Of a DNA stretch of 64,000 nt, positions 62,401-64,000 are shown one piece after another. The DNA comes from Schizochytrium sp. TIO01 (lineage: Eukaryota > Sar > Bigyra > Thraustochytrida > Thraustochytriidae). Below the pieces are notes generated by a model. It saw nothing but the letters and a program-made list of their open reading frames with translations. It had not been told where the DNA came from and searched no databases. Within the stretch, counting starts at the first letter, position 1; each line of letters begins with the position of its first letter. Where the stretch lies: contig SMSO01000034.1 in NCBI GenBank assembly GCA_004764695.1, positions 637,501 through 701,500 on the forward strand, read 5' to 3'. The translations under genes were made by a program, and so were the position numbers.

Positions 62401-64000
62401 TGAGGAAACTAGTTCCAAATGATATCACTGGCGAAGAAGATCTTCATTCTTTCTTGAACGAGAGAGATTATCCGTGGCTTTGCGGTTCCTTCGTCTATTG
62501 CTGATACGGAATTAAATGTTATAGAGATAGAGAAGAGAAGAAAAAAACATTTAAAGCTTTGCACCAATTGATTTGGTAGAACCACCTCATAGTTACTCAA
62601 TCCGTACTGTGATTTTCGATATTAAACCCAGAAATCCTCTCAGTAAGAGTAATGCTACTCCCTCTTTTTTCGTGTATCGTCTTTTTGGGCGATGCAATTA
62701 AGGCACCTCGTCGAGGTTACATCACAAACAATGCATTCAGTGCCCGACTTAAATTTGCGGAGACAATTGATACCAAGATACACCGATGTGGTGCTTTTAG
62801 AGTCAGCCCTAAACGCAACACCTGCACAACGACTTCCAAAGCGAGTCGTAACGACAAGGTTGTCAGCTTTTGAAGATACCATTTCGCTCCGAACAAGTAA
62901 GACATTGTAGTTGATATGGATTTTGATTGCTTGTTTATTCTGAAAACGGAAAAGAAAGCACAAAGCAACTCTAGCTAGATATTTGTGAACGTGCTTGTTT
63001 TTGCATTCAGTGCTATGTCAGACTCATTAGTAGATACAGTCACCTACAGTCCCTACTTAGTACCTAATTAGTACCTAGAATTGGTAGGGTGTTTGCTTTG
63101 TATTGAATGCATGTAAATAGATGGTCGCATAGCGAGGCAAGTTATTCAGATGATGCTCTCCCGGTATCAAAATAAGTATACCTAGATCTGGTATGCACTG
63201 TTTTGCCATACGAGAACATACTATGTACGTTATCTAATGCTCGAGAGAGAGTCTGAGTTTTACGAATGAGCGAGGTGGTATCTGTATTTGAAAAGATATA
63301 CTAGTACGAGTAATTATACCTTCAAATCATTTTCGTCGTCTTGGCTATTTGATGAGGAGTACCTACACCTACCTACCTATGGCTTCTGTTAGTCAAAGAA
63401 ATAAGGCTCATTATTTGATTGAACCACTTTTGTACTTTATAGTGTAAAATTACCTACCTACTTACATAGAAAAAATCGTTGATATCCTTCTCGGTGAAGC
63501 AGTCGAGGTCGAGTAGGTTTGTGTTCTATTTTGGGGCGTTTATGGTCCAGCCGTTTCACAATAAGTAATTAAGCATAAGCTGGCCTGTGTAGATTCTTTC
63601 CGCAAGCATTCAGTATAGAGCGGGGCAATGGGAAATTGAGAATAGCTTGAATTCATTCAATGGAATTTTTTTAATGCGGATAATATAAAATGGCTGTCTG
63701 ACCATTCACCACCCATGGAAGTAAAGGGACAACAGATAGCGAGCTAGCTATCTGGCCAGGTAAATTGAACCTACCTGCCAAATTTTGAGCAAACTAAACG
63801 GCATTTAAAAAGAAGCATATATAAACAAACCTCTTGAATTGTGCTCGTGAAGACTTTTGGGAGCTTGTATGACTACTTCTAAACCGTGATAGGTTGACTA
63901 CTTTTTTCATATTTTGAACATCACTCCGGTCTCTATTCTCAATTCTCTGTAGCAAGTACTTAAAAATAAATAAAAATGCTTTGGTAAAAATGTGTTAGAA

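Larger units (their letters stand above)
57911..64000. other. 6-kb AT-rich gene-poor region with decayed repeats
   Basis: No gene-like frame on either strand; open frames are short, AT-rich and mostly without a suitable ATG. The first few hundred bases contain the ORC2 promoter. Between 59.6 and 62.4 kb three related, diverged repeat copies occur. A 14-bp triplicate lies near 62.3 kb, and ACCTACCTACC-type words near 63.36-63.46 kb. Confidence 0.6.

Overview
The window is nuclear DNA of a eukaryotic microbe. Histone deacetylase, ORC2, a tubulin deglutamylase-type carboxypeptidase and an outer-dynein-arm docking protein are all present, so the organism has chromatin, an origin recognition complex and motile 9+2 flagella. 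Most genes are single-exon; one clear 200-bp GT-AG intron is seen, in ORC2. A stand-alone AP2-domain protein, a bubblegum-type acyl-CoA synthetase and very abundant tetranucleotide microsatellites would suit a stramenopile, most plausibly a thraustochytrid. That placement is inference; nothing in the sequence proves it. No rRNA, tRNA, CRISPR or bacterial operon signal was found.

Layout. 1-8.6 kb: the 3' part of a GH2 beta-mannosidase gene runs into a class 3 lipase gene on the opposite strand (their coding ends overlap by 35 bp). A 3.3-kb repeat-rich head-to-head spacer follows, then a class I histone deacetylase. 9.4-20.5 kb is compact: an ODAD1/CCDC114-like dynein docking protein and a CCP1-like cytosolic carboxypeptidase diverge from a shared 0.95-kb spacer, followed by an unrecognised acidic protein, a membrane-anchored histidine phosphatase and a NIPA-type Mg2+ transporter. 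20.9-23.5 kb holds an acyl-CoA synthetase with an N-terminal Met-Gly-Cys acylation motif. 23.5-29 kb is a second repeat-rich spacer. 29-36.6 kb holds two unrecognised proteins and an AP2-domain regulator. 36.6-47.6 kb is an 11-kb gene-free stretch packed with simple repeats. 47.6-53.7 kb is a complete, very young Ty1/copia retrotransposon on the minus strand. 54-58 kb holds a protein of the family annotated as 3-methyladenine DNA glycosylase-like, and ORC2. 58-64 kb is AT-rich and gene-free, with three decayed copies of an unidentified repeat.

How the genes relate. These are mostly unlinked housekeeping functions: glycan turnover, lipid hydrolysis and activation, Mg2+ transport, chromatin and replication. 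The exception is the divergent ODAD1/carboxypeptidase pair: both products act on axonemal microtubules, so a common bidirectional flagellar promoter is plausible. The copia element is the most complete mobile system here. It has 195-bp LTRs with no difference seen, a 5-bp target duplication, intact gag and pol in different frames, and a primer-binding site matching the anticodon arm of initiator tRNA-Met, as in Drosophila copia.

Starts are given at the first ATG that fits the family or the open frame. Several frames are also open upstream of that ATG, but only from TTG or GTG codons, which are unlikely starts in a eukaryote.
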